Positions 24,901 through 37,553 of a stretch of 64,000 nt of DNA are shown piece after piece (the stretch's first letter is position 1; every line of letters begins with the position of its first letter). Source of the DNA: Nyssa sinensis (Eukaryota; Streptophyta; Magnoliopsida; Cornales; Nyssaceae); contig CM018036.1 in the NCBI GenBank assembly GCA_008638375.1, positions 2,144,001-2,208,000 of the forward strand. The letters run 5' to 3'. The notes under the pieces are model-generated. The model did no database searches and was not told the origin of the DNA. It saw only the letters and a program-made list of their open reading frames with translations. A program made the position numbers and the translations under genes.

Positions 24901-27900
24901 TTCATATTCTAAGAGGAATGTTCAAAGCAGGATAAGAAGATGGGAGAAAACAGTACTTCTAAACAGTTCAAAATTGTGTAAATCATGCAAGGTGACATCA
25001 TTTTTTACATTCACCACTAAAGAGCAAGAATATTGCCTGGTAAAAACCCTTCCCATCTGGAATATTGCCTAGTAAAAACCCTATGGTCCCTATACATCTG
25101 GCCTTTCAAGTTCTTCTATAAGACTACAAACAAAGTAATGCAAAAAGCCTGAAATATCGCCCATTAATTAAACAGACATGCATCTGGTTTTCAACCAAGA
25201 CAATATTGACAAATACCTGTTTTAAAAGTCAAACACCAAGGGATCCATCGAATTATATCTATTTACAGTATCAACTCCATGAAACAAAAAGAAATGTGTA
25301 AAATTCTATAATACAGAAGTAGTTATGACATTATACCTCATGGAAATGGTTTCAATCTTTGAAAACCTATCAAGCATTATTTGATCAACCAAAGGTGGAG
25401 TTCCAACCGAAGGACTGCTAGCATTTAATGGAACACTCATATTACTAACACTAACAGGAGAACCGACTCCACTCATTGCTGGGGTCTTGGGGAGGGAGTT
25501 TGATCTCCGTTTTGCAACAAATAGTGCCTGATGTTGCCTCTGCAAGTTATCATTAGCACTGGAAATCAAAGATGACGCAGCACCAACTGCAGGAACTGAA
25601 GTGACAACTGATTTCTCCTTTTGGGATGATCCAAGTGCAGATGATGTTGCAACTACTCCAAACTGGAGTCCCATTGAACCACTAGAAAATTCTCCGGATT
25701 TTGATGACAAGGGAGATTGAGGTAAACCCCCAGCAGACACCCGGGGACTTTGCACTATTTTCCTTTTCTGGAACTGATCCTCCTTCCTAGAATTATTCTC
25801 AATAGGCTGACCAAGATTATTCCACGGAATCTGAGGGAAACTGGATCTCGTGAATGCATTCTGTGGTAACCTTTGCTGTAGTCGTGACTGCTGAGGGTCC
25901 ATATGGTTTTCCACCATATGCATTTCATTTTTATTTCGATTAAGCTCTTGCTTGTCCAATCTCTCTGCCTCCACTGGCTCTTCCTTCGCAGCATATCTCA
26001 TCCCTTGCTGTCCCACATTGAATGGCATTGCCCTCGCCTCCTGATTTGAACCCCCATCGAATACCTGCTGGGAATACTTTTGCATCCCAGTATTCGCATG
26101 CTGAATTCCTCTTGTAATTGGTTGCTGTTGTAACAGTGAATCCGATGCATAGAAGCTATCCATATGCGGCCCTAAATGCTGCTGTTGACTACCAGGGTCA
26201 GGAGTCAACCTAGCTCTCTTATTCAAACAGGATGAGGGTGACAATGGACCATCTTGATTTTCCCTATTACCATGAACAGAAGCGGCACTAGGGTTCAAAT
26301 TTTCATTGTATGAGATCATCATGTCTTGTCCAGCAGAAGCTCCCTGTGCATTCAAAACAGCCCCTACCCCTTGATCCTGCATAATTCTTGGGTTCCCAGC
26401 CCCTGTTTGATATTTTAATTGGTGAACAGAGGCATCTGGAACAAAGCTTTTAGGTTTTAAGGCTAGCATATTGCTTCGATAAACATTCTGGGAAGACAGA
26501 TTCTCATGGGCAGGCTGTGGCATAATATTGCCAGATATGGGTCCTGAGTCTCCCAACCTGCAGTTTGAACTTTCTGGCACTCTATCTATGCAAACTTTTT
26601 TCCCGTGGATATTATTATTAGCTGTGACAGTTATTTCTGGAATCTGCCTCAGTCTCTTCCTCCGCAGGCTGCGCAGATCCAGGTTTAGCTGCAAATCAAA
26701 TTCAACAGAGTTAAGATATAAGCAATCCATTCCTCCAGTCAGAGATCAAAAAAGTTAAAGTTCTAAATTCATTACCTTAGTAGGAACTGGATTATCACAG
26801 ATTCTATCTAACTTAGGAGTGGGGTCTAAACAAAGTTGTGGCTGCAGAGCTTTCAATATCCGGGACTCCACTTCCTACAGCCAAGAGTAAGTATCCATAC
26901 AATTAGTGCTATCTCCTTTTAGCCAGGCAGGAGAAGAGTAGATCATTCTTACCATCAGATCACCATATGTCCAAGTATTATCTGAGATCAATGGGATATC
27001 CTTCACTACATTCTCTAGTGACATCCTAAGACATATTTTATTAACAATAGGAGAAGCATCTGCAGAAGGAACATTAGGTCCTGATTCAGAAGTACACTTC
27101 CGATAATCTCGCACCTGAAATACCCCCAACATCACAAGTCAGAACTTCTTAACCTTGCCATCTCAGATTATCACATCCTATACACTCTAATCTACAAAAT
27201 CCATTTCAAAAGAACTAAACATAAGACGTAATCACAAGCATGTAGCCAGGATAAACTTGGCTTCAAGCCAGATCTTTGAGGTAAGATTCTACACTGTAAG
27301 CAGCAAGCACCATCATTTTTTAATTTTCTTTTGAATACATATAAGTCATACTCCATTTCTGATGTTAGAACTTCACACCATGCACCATCAGTCATGTGCT
27401 TTTATTAGAACCTACGCTGATAGATGGGTGAGAAAGATGCTGGCCTTGATAATACAGAAATTGGCACGGAGGTAAGCACCACACAGAATACTTCTGCAAA
27501 GTAGTAGCGGTGACAATAGTTCAAATCTTTAAAGTCAGGGGCGGGGCTAGCTTAGGCTTGGGGGGAAATTTCCCAACCCCCCCCCCCCCCCCTTTCCCTT
27601 CAATTTTTTTTTATTCTTTTCAAAGTTCTTCCAAATATATCTTTTTTTATTTCTACCTCACCCCCACCCAAGTCTAAAGTTTTTCATAATTTACCCTTAT
27701 TTCAGTTTCAATGTGAAACCTCAATAGAACTTTTAGCGACTTTTGAGGATTCTTTTGTATAGTCTAAATTTTTTTTAAATGGTCTCTTTTTCTTATCTAA
27801 TTTGTAAATTCCTTTATACAACGAATTTAGTTACTTATCAAAAATATTATCAATCAATATTAATTTTTTATACTTTTTAAAAAAAATTATGATCAAACAT

Positions 27901-30900
27901 TTAGCAAAAAAATTTCCCTCCCCTAAACTAAAGTCCTGGCCCCATCCCTGGTTAAGGTGGTGAGTTGTGGTACTGAAGGCAGCCAACGTGGCGTGAATGG
28001 TGATAGATAAACGATCGGGGGTGGCAGTGGTGCAATGACCCACACCAGTGGTAGTAGGGAGGAGCTTTGAGCAATAGTATGATTAGGATTTATTAGAAGC
28101 ATAATTAAAGACATCAAAATCTTTTCATATGTCAACTTCCAATTAAATACTACCATGTCCAGTTAATTGTTAATTAAGAATTTAAAACATACCCTATTCT
28201 GTGAAGGTATTATTCAAACAAAATTTCAACCAAATTCAACACTTTCAAACTATACTTTTCACTTTTGAAGATGTTGAGTTGTCTGTCCCTAGACTTAAGA
28301 CGATCCTTCTTGACATTTTTTTCATTTTTGGATTTCCAAGTGCTACCCAACTTCTTTGTTCTTTTATAGATTTTTTATGTGACTTGAATTTTAGAGGAGG
28401 AGCTTAACTTTAGCTCCCATACTTTTTACATGTAAATGGTTCGTGCCCCTCCGGTCACTACTATTCATATCATACATGCTATAATCTTGTCTAGAAGCAC
28501 TATTCCCTGACTGCAGATAAACTTACCTCACAAATAAGTGTCCCCTTCATCATAATTGCAGGGTATGTCATCCAGAATATCTCCAGGCAATTGGCCAGAT
28601 TCAATTGCCTCCAAGTACGTGAATACAAAGAGAAACATAAAATAAGATAAGGAAAACCCATAGAAAAGATAAAATAGATACTACAATATACACATATAGA
28701 CATTCTTATGATGCAGACTTCAACTAGGAATTGAAGGTAAAACAAAGAGCTCTACTTTGACTCAATTTATTCTAATTACAGAAAGAAAGAAAAAAAAGGA
28801 CACCAAATTTTATTTTTAAAAAAAATGAAGTACACACCAACTGTTTTTTTTAATGAAGTAATGCTTTGAAAAATCAGTTCACACTCCCCTCTTTCTCTTT
28901 TCTATACTTGCATTACATAAGTTTAGCATTCTACATCTAGATAGTACAAATGGACAATACAAGCAGTAAATAGACATTAAAGTTTACAGTCATTAAATTT
29001 TGACATTCTTGTGTGAAGTGAATTTCCCAAGTGGCAGAATCTTCTTTATGGACTAGTAAATAAAGAATTCCCTATTGTTTCAGATAACAAACTATTTTCA
29101 GGAAATAGAACATGAGATAAATCACTCGCTGAGAAAAACACACACGTATATATTAACTAGATACTTACCGAGAAGAGAGTTTCGGATGTTCTATCGTATG
29201 GATGTAAAAACTTTGGAACATCTTGAAGGGTAATTGGATTCTTGATTTCAGTCTGACAATTCATAAATTATGTAAAATTAGAAGCAACAAATACCATTAG
29301 ATGGTGCAGAAAACTCTTTTTCTTTAAACTGACTTTCTCTTTTATGCTGCATACGGTTAAAATATTCAAAAACAAACCTCCAAGGGTTTTCCAATAGAAT
29401 ATCCATCTGGGAAGAGGTTCAATGTGAAGGAAACTTCATTCTCTGACAATAACAGAAAGAAACAACATATTCAGTATATGTAAGAAACAGGGTATAACCA
29501 CTAAAAAACCAATTGCTGTCCCCTAACAGACATAAAAAAAAAATCCAGAAGATACGGACGAACCAGAGATTCCAGCAACATCCTCATGCCCCACATTGAT
29601 ATTAGCCTATATCACAAAATAATTTAAATTATTGGGAAAAAAAAAAAAGATAGAAACATCATATTAACTAGCCAAATCCACTTACAATTTTTTTTCTAAT
29701 AAGAACTCCAAGATAAATTATATTCTGACCATCCCCACCATGCTCACCATTCAAGGGTTGCAATCAACCAACAGATTCACTAATTGTACTACAAGAAAAG
29801 CCAGTAATGATGCCCTTTAAGTTGCTTGCTTATAAGGAGGAAGAAAGAAAGGGCAATTCAGTTCCCATTAAGGAGGAAAGAGAAAGTAAAATGCTCAAAA
29901 TGGCTTTTTTCTCGTATGCATTTTTGTTTCCTTTCCTCCATTCTTTTACTAGAACTGTTATAAGGAAAATAAATAAAACTTTGACCTCATTTTCTCAATT
30001 GATTTACTTCCCTTTTTCTTTCTTTCTTTTTCGTTGAGATATATTGTATTTTTCTGCGTGGAAAGGGAGTAGGGTTTTTTTTCAATAGTGGGGGATTTCT
30101 GCGAACTCCCTTGTAATCTTCATCTTTGATCCTGAATTTTTCTTTGATGTTCTTCGCCCATAGGCATAAACTTGTGAAACCTTTTTGTTTATTTTCTTAT
30201 TTCTAATTACTGGTGCACAACAAATCATTCAATTTCGTTGCTATTTCCAATTCCCTCAACAACCAGACAGAGCTCAACCCAAAGATCTAATAATGGGCTG
30301 GAAAAACAATAAAAATAAATAGCTCTACAACTAGTATCTACGGTTTCCAAAGTTAAACATAGATTCTTCAAATAATCTTGATACTGGAAATAAATTGATA
30401 CTGAAAACAACTGAATATCCTTCAAACTTATATCTTCCCACATCAAAAAGTAGTAATCAAAAAATTAACCGTTCATTTGGATAACTAGGAAGGACAGGAA
30501 AGGAGATGAGAATTTAGTTATTAGGGAAGGAAATAAGAGGAGAGGAGAAAGAAAAAAGAAAAAAAGACTAATATAATTCATTCTTGTTTAAAAATAATAA
30601 AGAAAGAGAAAGAAAAAAAATATATATTATTTTATTATTATAATCTTTCAATGCTTTGAATGCAGGTGTCATTTTTATTAAAAATTTAGTAAATACTTAG
30701 TTTCGTTTTCACCATTTATGCGGATAGCAAAATTACTTAAATAAAAGTTACCTTTCATTTTTTTTCTATTTTTAAAACAAACACGTCTCCTCTCTTCTCC
30801 TCTCCTTCTCTTTTTTTTTTTTAATTCATTCCTTTCATCCAAACATAGCTTAAAAAATACTTAGTTGGGTCGCTGAAAAAGTGAAGAGAAATAAAATAAT

Positions 30901-31171
30901 AAAATATCAAAACCACTGGAATTGAGCTAGGTTAAATTGAGACTCCTATTGGGTCCATAAGTAAAAGACTTTATTTGATTATCCGACAGTTTCTCATCAA
31001 CCAAACAGATAGATTATTCATTGAAGAACAGAAAGTACCTCGAGCTTTCTAATAGATTCGGTTGCTTTCCTTCGAACTCTCGACGAGGTTGTCTTCGACA
31101 GGAGTCTCGAATTGGGGTGGTTTGGGCCGAAACCTTGTGCCGGTCTTCGAGACCCTAAACGAAATCCCCAT
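21925..31171 (-). CDS. PHL: PHL-like (Spt20-related) Gln-rich nuclear protein, with two frameshifts
   Basis: Related to Arabidopsis PHYTOCHROME-DEPENDENT LATE-FLOWERING, a nuclear flowering-time regulator that I also recall being listed as a SAGA SPT20-like subunit. Twelve exons, 5' to 3': 31171-31039, 29606-29564, 29442-29378, 29252-29169, 28608-28527, 27114-26953, 26874-26776, 26688-25337, 24839-24613, 24514-24366, 23551-23513, 23412-21925. Landmarks in order: MGISFRVSKTGTRFRPKP; the Spt20-like block NEVSFTLNLFPDGYSIGKP and FLHPYDRTSETLFSAIES; SLENVVKDIPLISDNTWTYG; RKRLRQIPEITVT; RRSNSLPKTP; then a Gln/Met/Gly-rich C-terminus with poly-Gln tracts near 22250-22350 and 22840-22905. Exon 1 is 133 nt and exon 5 is 82 nt; each is one base too long for the conserved frame, so the literal reading stops after 40 residues. 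Correcting both would give about 1306 residues, the usual size. Sequencing error or true loss cannot be told apart here. Confidence 0.85.
27536..27950. mobile_element. hAT-type MITE in PHL intron 5, 415 bp
   Basis: The left end is CAGGGGCGGGGCTAGCTTAG; the right end in reverse complement is CAGGGATGGGGCCAGGACTT. Further inward both arms reach ggggggaaattt / ggggagggaaattt. Flanks TTTAAAGT (27528-27535) and GTTAAGGT (27951-27958) agree at 6 of 8 positions, compatible with an aged hAT 8-base duplication. A C16 homopolymer at 27577-27592 lies inside. No coding capacity. Confidence 0.7.
30468..30849. mobile_element. Harbinger-type MITE in PHL intron 1, 382 bp
   Basis: The left end ACCGTTCATTTGGATAACTA is followed by purine-rich ggaaggacaggaaaggag. 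The right end in reverse complement starts GCTATGTTTGGATGAAAGGA. TTA flanks both sides (30465-30467 and 30850-30852). The same end sequences occur in the element at 59860-60374, defining a family within this window. Confidence 0.75.
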
Positions 31172-33086
31172 GTCTGATATTCAGTGTTTTTTCCCTTCCT
31201 TTCCTTTGTCAGGTAATGTATCGTTCGGAGTTATTAAAGACCAACATAAATCTAATGTACAGGAAAGACCCAAAGAAGTAGGTATTACAGAGAAAAACCC
31301 TAATATGTCGTCGAGTAGTATGATCTGATAGTTATGAAGACACACGTTACAGGGGAGGGAGAGAGCAACGTTCTGAATGCTATTTTCGACAATAATCAGA
31401 TTTGGGCCAAAGGCTGTTGTGTCTTCCCGTGGCCTCGGACGGAAGAAAAAATATATATAAAAAAAAACTAATTAATTACAATTTAGTACTTTTAAGTTTT
31501 ATCTGTTTAATTATTAATTATAATAATTTTATTTTAATTTATATTAATTACAAACTGTCGTTAACGATTATATTAAATTAATTATATTTTAGTATGCTAT
31601 AATTTCATATGAGTTTTAAAATAATATTTTATAATTATATACGAGTTTTAAATAAGGTCTTATAATTTTATACGAGTTTCAAATAAAATTCTATAATTTT
31701 AATGTGTAAATAATTATTGTTAAGAATTTGAGATAACTATTTACAATTAGCTTTCAAATTAAAATAAAATTATAAATTCAAAAACTAAATTATTAGAATT
31801 AATAATCATCACCTTATTTCAAATTAAGACCAAATTTAAACTTCAGGATAAGGAAATATAATTAACCCAAAAGAAATTAATTAAGAGAATATTCCACTTC
31901 TTTGACTGTGATAATCAGTTTTAGTAGTAATGTACTCATAAATATTTGGGATGTCAAATGACATATTACCTTGTTATTAGAGCAATTTTTTTTTTTTTTG
32001 TTAATTATTATTTAGCATATAAGAGTAAGTGTTGCTTTGATGTATACATGTAATTTGGAGTTTATTTTTTTATTTTTTGACCAAGGGAAATATAAAAGAT
32101 GGGGTAGAGGAAAATAATGGTGACAAATATCAACAAAGCAATTATTGCAAAACATTTAAACACCAGTTAAGTTATTCATGATTTCAAAATCTTATATTTG
32201 AATAGAATATCAAATCATACTTTTTATTTAAGACATATTTGTTTGCAAATCGGATTAAAATAATAGAGTTCTTAACATAATCATACTTAAATGATAAAAC
32301 AAATTTATCAAAAATGTATTAGGCATAAAAGTGACACTACTTTAAAGTAGAGATTATTCATCTATGATTAAGAGTTCACAATCATATTTTTATTAACTTG
32401 CTTTTACAGTTAATTTTTTTCCTTTCCTCACTTATAATCCTGAATTATGGTTTACAACACATTGAATCTTGAATCATAAGATATCTCGAGAAACTAAAAT
32501 TAGAAATATGTTGATAATTTATGTGAGGTAAAAAAAAAATGGAAACCAAAATATCACCACATTACAATACGATGGTATAGAATTAAGATATAAAAAAAAT
32601 GCTAAAATTAGTCATAAGTGACATTCGCTCGTGATTTAACTGATATATATATATATATATATATATTACACAAATTATGAATTTATTCGCTCACAAGTGA
32701 TCGTAACAGATATCTGAGTATTAATACTAGTATCAATATCGCATGGGACCACCGTTAGTATGGATCTGATGCTGGTCTGGGAAGGATGATCTGCATCGGA
32801 CGTGCATGACAACTCGTGCGTTCGATCATGAGCCTGCGCACCGAAGGCATCGGACGTGGACGGCACTCATTCAATCGTGTAAAATAAACGGCTGGCGAAA
32901 GATCAAATACGGGACCCACCATATTTCACTCCTTCCTCATTTGGGAACTTTCCAGACAACTATTTATGTCTTCCTCGAAACACAGAGACAATCGTTAATA
33001 CGAAGAAGAAGAAAAATCACGAAAACAAAGAGGGAAGGGGAGAGAGAGAGAGAGAGAGAGAGAAGAAGAAGGTTGAGGATTTGAAA
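31172..33086. promoter_or_regulatory. Divergent intergenic region between PHL and profilin
   Basis: PHL (minus) and profilin (plus) start on either side of this 1.9-kb region, which must hold both promoters and leaders. 31172-31440 is probably PHL leader. 31440-32660 is very AT-rich and shows no exon; a (AT)n tract lies at 32642-32667. The profilin side has a possible TATA-like tatttatg near 32960 and a GA-rich leader ending in (GA)n at 33040-33063. Promoter roles are inferred from position. Confidence 0.5.
33040..33063 (+). repeat. (GA)n tract in profilin leader
   Basis: A GA dinucleotide run just upstream of the profilin ATG, within the presumed 5' UTR. GA/CT-rich leaders are common in plant genes; any regulatory effect here is inference. 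Confidence 0.85.
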
Positions 33087-33222
33087 ATGTCGTGGCAAAC
33101 GTATGTTGACGATCACCTGATGTGCGACATCGACGGTAACCACCTCACTGCCGCTGCCATCATTGGCCACGACGGCAGTGTGTGGGCCCAGAGCTCTTCT
33201 TTCCCTAAGGTTCTTCAATCTA

Positions 33223-33254
<32 letters not shown>

Positions 33255-35607
33255 ATGTATATATATATATATATCTTATTTTGATGCTCAATTGTATCGC
33301 TATGGATCCGTTCATGTATATTGGTGATTATTTCACGATTGTTCACTGTCTGTTCAACAACTATCTGTTAATTAGTTTTCTAAAATTTAAGAGTTTGATT
33401 AGATCCACATGTTCACCTATTTAATCTCCTTCTATTTCTTGATACGATCAAACGAGATACCATACAGTCAACCAGTTATTAATAAAGAGAATCATTTTAT
33501 ATGAGATCGGCGTGGTTCGCAATATGTATGCTCTCAAGCAAGCTCACCTGTGGGAGATCTCAGAAGAGATCTATTTGTTCTGCATTTGACTTTTCTGATT
33601 GTTTTTCTGTTGTCTATATATATGTATGTATGTATATATTTCATTTCATATTTTCATGTTGATTTGTTTCATGGTTTGTGTTCTAATAGATTGTTGCCTT
33701 CAGATTTTTATTGCCATATTCCTTTGGAAAATGTTATAATTACCGTTTGATTAATATTGAATGAAGGCCCTTTCAGACCTATGTGACATGGTGCCTTTGA
33801 AAATAATGAGAGAATGACCTCATTTCCATTGAAAATGTAGATGGAGTGATGAGTGATGACCATTTCATTCAGCATAGATTTTCTGTTTCGGTTCTCAATA
33901 TTCATAGCAAGGGCATTCTTTTATGGTACCTTCAGAAAATGTGAATGACATGAATTTTATTTTAATTTTTTAAAATAGTTTCTTAGGGTGTTGAATTTTA
34001 TATTAAGCAGTGTCATTTTACACCTTCAAGTATTGACTGCTTCATCTATAAATAAGCCTAGTGTAATTACACCTTTTCGGTTTTGTACATTTCTTAAGGT
34101 TCTAAGATTTATTTTCCTCCATGTTGATTTTGTATCTTGTGATCGGTAACCATGAAAGTCCATTTGCCTGTTTATTTGCAGTTTAAACCCGAAGAGATCA
34201 CTGGTATCATGAAAGATTTAGATGAACCTGGCTTTCTTGCTCCTACTGGGCTACACCTTGGTGGCACAAAGTACATGGTAATCCAAGGAGAGCCTAATGC
34301 TGTGATTCGTGGAAAGAAGGTAGTTCATCCTTATCTTTTTTTGGAGTTTTTTCCTGCCCTGCTAGGCAAACAAAATCTGTATATTTACATTGTTTGACAA
34401 TTGATGGTTTTGATGTTATCTATTTATACTGTGCTATGCTATATACAGTGATCTTTGTGTAATTTCCCCATGGCATACTAGCATTGTTTGGCATCTCCTT
34501 TTTAAGTTTCATGATTTGGTTATCTTTTCAACTAGCAGCAACTTTTGTGTTGAACATTTTGTATCCGAGCCATTGTTCTATTTTCAAGTCTTAATTAAAC
34601 ACTTCTCTTCTTCTTTTTTTCCCTTCAATATTGGTCCCTTTTGTATTTGACAGTAGTTTTTTGTGCTTCTTAGTGTTCCCCACCACTGCCTTCATGCATC
34701 ATTAAATAGCTGGTTTGACACGTTTCTAGATGTTGTGAACCATTGCATCTGAAAATTTCTCTTCTTTTTTAAAGCATCTAATGATTTTTCAAGATGTGCA
34801 GTGGAGGCCAAGTCCTATTTGCATACTTTCACAATCATTTCACTTTCTACCTGGATCCTTTTTTGACTTCGTCGTGAATCGTGATCTGTTTCTTTTCTCA
34901 GTTTAGCGCATATTATAGACCCTAATATCTGGCATCTCCATTAGAAGAACAATAATAAGCCTTCATGCGTTCACACAAGGGACCCACCTCTAACAGAGCT
35001 TAAGCTTGCAATTTGCTGGTACATAATGGTACATAATCACATGGGGCTTGGTTGCTTTTGCCTTTGCTTTTCCTTAAATCTTATTGTTAAAGTATTCATA
35101 CTGATTAGGTGTCCCTTCTGTACAATGTCATCCATAATGATCTTTTATGACCACACAGAAACAACTAAGCATGCCTGGTTGCTTTTAACTTGTACTTTCA
35201 TGATGATATTAGACAGCCATGTGAAATGGCAGGAGTAAATAGCAGAAAACCCTTAGCCACATCTAAAGTAAATTCCTCATCTAATTCAATTTTGTCTTGC
35301 CCATTGATGTTGTTGATCCTTGCCTTTAAATGTTATATCAGTAAGAAGTAATTTGTATTATGTCCTTTTGATAACATGGATTTTTCTAGTTAGAATTGAA
35401 GAAATGGACATGAAATGGAGTTCTTATTCTTGCCCTTGGGTATTTGCTGATATTTCATTATTTATTTCACAGGGTTCTGGTGGAGTCACTATCAAGAAAA
35501 CTGGCCAAGCTCTAATCTTTGGCATCTATGATGAACCTGTGACTCCGGGACAGTGTAACATGATTGTTGAGAGGATGGGAGATTACCTTATTGATCAGGG
35601 CCTGTAG
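33087..35607 (+). CDS. PRF: Profilin, actin-monomer-binding protein
   Basis: Small cytosolic protein that binds G-actin, poly-proline and phosphoinositides and controls actin assembly. Three exons, 33087-33209, 34182-34319 and 35473-35607, with GT..AG introns after Lys41 and Lys87, give 131 residues, the standard plant length. The N-terminal signature [17 protein letters not shown] and Trp33 (GSVWAQSS) belong to the poly-proline-binding side; [20 protein letters not shown] lies centrally, and [20 protein letters not shown] is the C-terminal helix. The frame is intact and no key residue looks lost. Start: first ATG after the GA-rich leader. Plant profilins are also known pan-allergens. Intron 1 begins with a (CT)n then (AT)n tract close to the donor. 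Confidence 0.97.
33228..33274 (+). repeat. (CT)n-(AT)n compound microsatellite in profilin intron 1
   Basis: A CT run to 33254 followed by an AT run, starting about 18 bases after the exon 1 donor. Confidence 0.9.
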
Positions 35608-36833
35608 GTCTCTTGGTAAATTCACGGCGCAGTGTCCTTATTTTTGGGTTTTGGGCTTGCATCTTCTTCCTTCTATGGTTGTGAACTGGCAGTGGAGTTG
35701 TTGCAGAAAATAACTGAGAGGACAGGAACAGTTGGTTTTTCGACGTTTTAGGGTTGCCAGTATCTTCTATTGCTTCCATGTTTTCTTAACATATGTGTAT
35801 CTATCATCCCTACTGTTTTTCTGCAGTTATGGATAATTGAGGTTTTGATTGTCCTTGGATTTCATTCTCTATACAGTAATGAAGTTATTTTTTTGATTCC
35901 CTATAGTATCAACTTACCATATTCAACTGGGATTGCATTGATAAATTGAGTTGTGCTAATTGATTTTTGTTCAAAACTGAGACTGTCAAAATTCAAAAGC
36001 CACTTTTATGGGGTCCTGAAAATACATAGAGCAATGGAAGAAAGCTTTATAATGTGGAAAATTTGGGAAGCAAGTAGTTTGTTTCATCAGTTATTGAATA
36101 GGGCAGGCCTGTGAACGGAAGGGATTTTGATTTGGATTCGATCCAAATTAGATTGTGGATATGAATTACCTTTTTTTTTATTATTTCTCTATGACCCCGT
36201 TCGATTTAAATCTAATAAAAATATTTGCTAAACGAATGATATAATCTGAATGGGTATATTATTTTATATATATAATGTAGAATATGTAACATATAAAAAA
36301 AATTCAAGGGTGGAAATGCAACGAGACGAGATAGTTATAACTATTGTTTTTATACGACAGGTTTTGCTGTTTTCAAGAAAAGAAAAAGATTTTTAAGACT
36401 GAATAATTTTATGATGCTTGAGCTTTTTATGTTAAATTTAATTTATCAAATTTCATAGGTAATGGGCTTAGATTTGGATCAAACAACAAATAATATGTTG
36501 TATTATCGAATCTGGTTTAATATTATTGTATTAAATTCATAGTAAATTTTATTAATTTTTTTTTTAATTTTATTCATAGGCTTGTAAATAGAACCAAACT
36601 AGATCAGGGTGATTCTAATACAATCGATTAAAAGAAAAATGTCATGTTTGATCTGATTTGATAATATTTATTAATTAATTTAAATATCAGTTCATTAGCC
36701 CTTGGGCCGGCCAGAGTTCCCAAAAATTCAGTCAATGTGAATGGTCCAATGACTCCTATCATTCAAATTCCAAATCCTTCTGTTTCGTAAGGGCATTTTG
36801 GTAATCAAAGTTAAAAGTTGAGAAGCCACAAAA
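35608..36833. other. Profilin 3' region and gene-free DNA
   Basis: The first few hundred bases are presumably profilin 3' UTR. The remainder is AT-rich, with degenerate motifs such as gatttggattcgatccaaat and no supportable exon. Confidence 0.5.
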
Positions 36834-37080
36834 AAACCCTAATCCTTTTATGCGGAGTTCTCCTATATATATATTCACATCTTCCCCTCCTGAAAGCTCT
36901 GCTCCGGAGCAGTCGCAGACACTGGTAGACGACGACTTCTCTCTCTCTCTCTTATGTGTGTGTTAGATGGGTTTGATTTATAGTTTAGAAAAGCAGGGAT
37001 TGTGTGTATCGGCTTTGTGCTATAATCAGTGCACTCTGTATCCGAAAGAGTTCCCTGCAACATTGATATGGTGAAGGTGG
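36834..37080 (+). promoter_or_regulatory. Orphan promoter-like segment with telo box, TATA and ATG-GTG-AAG/GT
   Basis: A telo box AAACCCTAA (36834-36842) stands about 22 bases before a TATA-like run (36864-36874), a pairing typical of plant ribosomal-protein and translation genes. A pyrimidine-rich leader with (CT)n follows, then ATG GTG AAG directly before GTGGGC at 37068-37076, which looks like a very short first exon with a donor. No matching second exon was recognised before 38.4 kb. It may be the severed 5' end of a gene, a noncoding transcript, or chance. Confidence 0.35.
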
Positions 37081-37207
37081 GCAGTTGTGTTTCATTCTTT
37101 CCATTGAAACTTCAACAATCATCTTCTTCACATTCTACTTTCTCTCCCCACCTCATCATAACTATTTTTTTCCATTTTTTAAATAGGATTTATATATATA
37201 TATATAT

Positions 37208-37254
37208 ATTGCCTCCGATCGGATCTGCCATATTGCCTCCGATCGGATCTGCCA
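37208..37254 (+). repeat. Two perfect copies of a 24-bp unit
   Basis: GCCTCCGATCGGATCTGCCA with its leading att occurs twice in direct tandem, next to an (AT)n run. The unit contains the palindrome CCGATCGG. Confidence 0.85.
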
Positions 37255-37482
37255 ATCATAGGAAATGCATAGCATTGTGGGTTGATCATGTAATCGATAG
37301 GCTTTAATCTGATTGAATACTTTTTAAGGAGATCCACATGTAAATGAACATGATCGGGCGGAGTAAAATCTGTCATTATATAGTCTTTAGGGCCTTGAGA
37401 TGTTTAGAACCTGCATAGAAATGATTTGTTATGTTCATAAAAACCACCAACATAACAAAGTTCATTATTTTTTTCTTCATAT

Positions 37483-37514
37483 TCATGGCAGCCACTTGAT
37501 AGTAAGTTCTGCAC

Positions 37515-37553
<39 letters not shown>

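Noticed and set aside
25755..25994. 79-residue minus-strand open frame
   Set aside because: Out-of-frame shadow of the large PHL exon 8.
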